From the NCBI GenBank assembly GCA_964618105.1, contig CAZUAJ010000018.1, forward strand, positions 1-16,791: a DNA stretch of 16,791 nucleotides, in the 5' to 3' direction. The stretch is from CAG-273 sp964618105. GTDB taxonomy: Bacteria > Bacillota > Clostridia > TANB77 > CAG-508. This document shows, piece after piece, positions 15,120-16,791 of this stretch. The number at the start of each line of letters is the position of its first letter. Positions within the stretch are counted from its first letter, which is position 1. A model generated the notes under the pieces. The model searched no databases, was not told the DNA's origin, and saw only the letters and a list, made by a program, of their open reading frames with translations. A program made the translations under genes and the position numbers.

Positions 15120-15147
15120 ATTATATACCAAATTTTTGTTTTGTCAA
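15120..15147 (-). promoter_or_regulatory. Promoter of recN
   Basis: On the minus strand TTGACA (15142-15147) and TATAAT (15120-15125) are separated by 16 bp; both hexamers are perfect. The leader is about 35 bases. Such a strong promoter next to a palindrome suggests that the gene is normally held off by a repressor. Confidence 0.75.
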
Positions 15148-15234
15148 GGTTTTTTATTATTTTATTTTTTGTTTATTATTTTGAAATTAAATAATCATAT
15201 TATGTTTCATTGCTATTGCATTATTTCAAGTATA

Positions 15235-15280
15235 AAAAAATCATATAAGTACTGAAACAACAGTATTTATATGATTTTTT
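15235..15280 (-). terminator. Rho-independent terminator of tRNA-Glu
   Basis: Two 20-base arms beginning AAAAAATCATATAA and ending ATATGATTTTTT pair with one mismatch around a six-base loop. It begins three bases after the encoded CCA of the tRNA, with T residues on the minus-strand exit. The remaining space to the recN promoter (15148-15234) is AT-rich with nothing recognised. Confidence 0.85.
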
Positions 15281-15283
15281 ATT

Positions 15284-15358
15284 TGGTGACCCCTACGGGA
15301 ATCGAACCCATGATTCAGCCTTGAGAGGGCTGCGTCTTAACCGCTTGACCAAGGGGCC
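15284..15358 (-). tRNA. tRNA-Glu (anticodon CTC), CCA encoded
   Basis: The minus strand gives a complete cloverleaf: acceptor GGCCCCT/AGGGGTC, D-arm with TGGTCAAGCGG, anticodon stem CAGCC/GGCTG with loop CTCTCAA, T-arm with GGTTCGATTCC, discriminator A and encoded CCA at 15284-15286. The anticodon CTC reads GAG only, so a second tRNA-Glu with TTC is expected elsewhere. The body closely resembles common bacterial tRNA-Glu. It has its own promoter and an adjacent terminator. Confidence 0.96.
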
Positions 15359-15376
15359 TTTTTAGTTTGCTTTAAT

Positions 15377-15405
15377 ACTATAACATATTTGCAAACATTC
15401 GTCAA
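15377..15405 (-). promoter_or_regulatory. Promoter of tRNA-Glu
   Basis: On the minus strand TTGACG (15400-15405) and TATAGT (15377-15382) are separated by 17 bp, with the tRNA 5' end 18 bases beyond the -10. Both hexamers match five of six positions. Confidence 0.75.
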
Positions 15406-15460
15406 GACACGTATATAAATTTAGTAGCCACCATGTTACATGATAATGTTTTTTATAAAA

Positions 15461-15847
15461 TTACCATTTTATAATTTCAAATAGTCTTTCATCTTGTTTT
15501 GTTAAATATAAATATCCAATTAATGCTTCAAATGCAGTTGCATACATATAGTCTTGCATAGTTGCATTTTTAGCAATATGATGTGTTTGCGTATTTCTAC
15601 CTCTTCTAACTATTTCTTTTTCTTCATCTGTTAATATTTCATTTAGCTTTTTTAATGTTTCTGCTTGTGCTTTGGCTTTTACATATTTTATTGAATTTAT
15701 ATGTAATTCATGTGGTTTTAATTTTGTTGTATCTACCAATTTTGTACGTATGTATAGTTCATATACACAATCACCAATATATGCCCATGTTAATGGCGAC
15801 ATTTGATTTATTTCTTCTATACTTTTATTTCTATTAAATATTTCCAA
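15461..15847 (-). CDS. mrnC: Mini-ribonuclease 3 (MrnC), 23S rRNA maturation
   Basis: Mini-III is a stand-alone RNase III catalytic domain without a double-stranded RNA-binding domain; in Bacillus it matures 23S rRNA. The 128 residues show the RNase III-type signature PLTWAYIGDCVYELYIR (18-34) with the catalytic-type Asp26, RGRN, the KNA segment and ATAFEALIGYLYL near the C-terminus. The start is a TTG at 15845-15847. AAAGGAG, formed by the last codons of rbgA, lies six bases upstream, and only one base separates the two genes, so translation is probably coupled. Pairing with rbgA suggests joint use in large-subunit assembly. An all-AT hairpin overlaps the stop codon but lacks a T run and is not called a terminator. 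Confidence 0.94.
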   Translation of the reverse strand: MEIFNRNKSIEEINQMSPLTWAYIGDCVYELYIRTKLVDTTKLKPHELHINSIKYVKAKAQAETLKKLNEILTDEEKEIVRRGRNTQTHHIAKNATMQDYMYATAFEALIGYLYLTKQDERLFEIIKW

Positions 15848-15848
15848 C

Positions 15849-16761
15849 TTATTCTCCTTTTACTACTTCTAATGTAATTTTTCCTAATTTTCCGTTTCTG
15901 AAATCATCAATTAAAATATTTGCAACTTTTTCTATATTTATTTCTCCTCCAGAAATAATTGCACCTCTTTTTTTACCAATTAAATTCATAACTTCTAACA
16001 CTTTTTCATTTTCTTGTAAATTATCGTTTTGCATTATTTCATTTATTTGTTCTTGTGTTAGTTTATATCTTTCTAATAAATTTTGCATATAATTTGTAAT
16101 TAATGTTTTTAGTAAACCAAAACCTATTTCTTCTGTTTGTAAAACATCATCTTTAATTGTTCCTGCATAAGCTAAATTCATTGCTATTTCTTGATTGCCC
16201 AATTTTGGCCATAATACTCCTGGAGTATCTAATAGCTCTATTCTTTCTGATACTTTTATCCATTGTTTTTGTCTTGTTACACCCGGTTTATTTCCAGTTT
16301 GTGCAACCGTTTTCTTAGCTATTCTATTTATAAAAGAAGACTTACCTACATTTGGAATTCCAAGGATCATTATTCTTATTGATTTACCAACTCTTCCCCT
16401 ATTCTCAAATTTTTCATTATCATAAATTTGCTCTATTTTTTTTATAGTCTCATTTATTCCTTTTCCTGTTGCAGAGTCTGTTAAAACTGCCGGTATGTTG
16501 TTTTTTTCAAAATATTCTATCCACTTTTTATTTTGTTTTTCGCTTGCCAAATCACATTTATTTAAAATTACTAATCTTTTTTTATCTTTTATAATTTCTT
16601 TTATGTCAGGATTTTGACTTGCAAGCGGTATACGTGCGTCCAACAGTTCTGCAACCACATCAATTAGTTTCAAATCTTCTATTATTTGTTTTTTTGTTTT
16701 TGCCATGTGTCCGTGGGTACCAGTTAATGGAAGTATTAGAAAAACTTTTTTCTTCTTTCAT
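15849..16761 (-). CDS. rbgA: Ribosome biogenesis GTPase RbgA (YlqF), frameshifted near the N-terminus
   Basis: RbgA is a circularly permuted GTPase needed for late 50S subunit assembly. In the order G4-G5-G1-G3 I see NKCD (49-52), SATGKG, GIPNVGKSS (116-124), PGVT and DTPGV (160-164), counted from the ATG at 16706, then the C-terminal helical domain. The open frame from 16706 encodes 285 residues but begins at MAKT and has no SD. The family N-terminus (NWFPGHMAKT) is found one frame away: from the ATG at 16761, with AAGGAGG seven bases upstream, the reading is MKEEKSFSNTSINWYP, and then one extra base (most simply the G at 16713 on the plus strand) shifts the frame before GHMAKT. Without it the protein would have 303 residues. 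As written, the upstream frame stops after about 33 codons. This is either a sequence or assembly error near the end or a real mutation. Confidence 0.88.
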
Positions 16762-16768
16762 TATAAAT

Positions 16769-16776
16769 CCTCCTTT
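16769..16776 (-). promoter_or_regulatory. SD sequence that fixes the true rbgA start at 16761
   Basis: AAAGGAGG on the minus strand lies seven bases before the ATG at 16761. The ATG at 16706 has only CCACGGACAC in front of it. This is the main evidence that the 55 bases between the two ATGs are coding and that the frame is broken inside them. Confidence 0.8.
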
Positions 16777-16791
16777 ACCTTTGATAAATCT

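Noticed and set aside
15181..15229. Long dyad TTGAAAT ... ATTTCAA between recN and tRNA-Glu
   Set aside because: Seven-base arms around a loop of more than 30 bases in AT-rich DNA are expected by chance; no attachment site or mobile element signature is present next to the tRNA.
15452..15475. Hairpin at the mrnC stop codon (TTATAAAAT / ATTTTATAA)
   Set aside because: It is all A-U pairs and is followed by A residues, not T, so it does not look like a terminator.

Overview
The window is very AT-rich, and all protein genes and both tRNAs lie on the minus strand. Shine-Dalgarno (SD) sequences are strong AGGAGG types, several starts are TTG, and promoters are sigma-A-like with 16-17 bp spacers. 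The content points to a low-GC Firmicute, probably an uncultured Clostridia-type lineage: RbgA with Mini-RNase III, LexA, a single-gene MreB/Mbl, tig-clpP-clpX, and WalR-type direct repeats. Most genes are core housekeeping genes. I see no insertion sequence, prophage, CRISPR array or other sign of recent transfer.

Layout in the direction of transcription (right to left): rbgA with a one-base frameshift near its N-terminus (corrected start 16761), tightly coupled to mrnC; tRNA-Glu(CTC) with its own promoter and terminator; recN with its own promoter and an operator-like palindrome over the start site; a lysS - M50 site-2-type protease - tsaD - metallophosphoesterase operon; tig-clpP-clpX from its own promoter, closed by a terminator; lexA followed by a membrane-anchored protein of unknown function, closed by a terminator; a monocistronic mreB/mbl, closed by a terminator; an acyl-CoA synthetase/AMP-binding enzyme; an orphan 280-residue coiled-coil protein, closed by a terminator; and a tRNA with a CAT anticodon cut off by the left edge.

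The genes cover protein quality control (Tig, ClpP, ClpX, M50 protease), translation and RNA maturation (LysS, TsaD, RbgA, MrnC, two tRNAs), DNA damage response (LexA, RecN) and cell envelope (MreB/Mbl, acyl-CoA synthetase, LexA-linked membrane protein).

The least ordinary parts are regulatory. Hexamers fitting TGTWAH, spaced exactly 11 bp apart, occur three in a row over the mreB promoter and four in a row (one imperfect) upstream of the orphan gene. This is the architecture of WalR/PhoP-type response regulator sites. It suggests a small cell-envelope regulon in which mreB could be repressed and the orphan gene activated. The other leads are the membrane protein locked to lexA, which could be an SOS-controlled envelope or division factor, and the rbgA frameshift. 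No window exceeds 300 bases without a gene; the intergenic spaces hold the promoters, terminators and repeats listed below.
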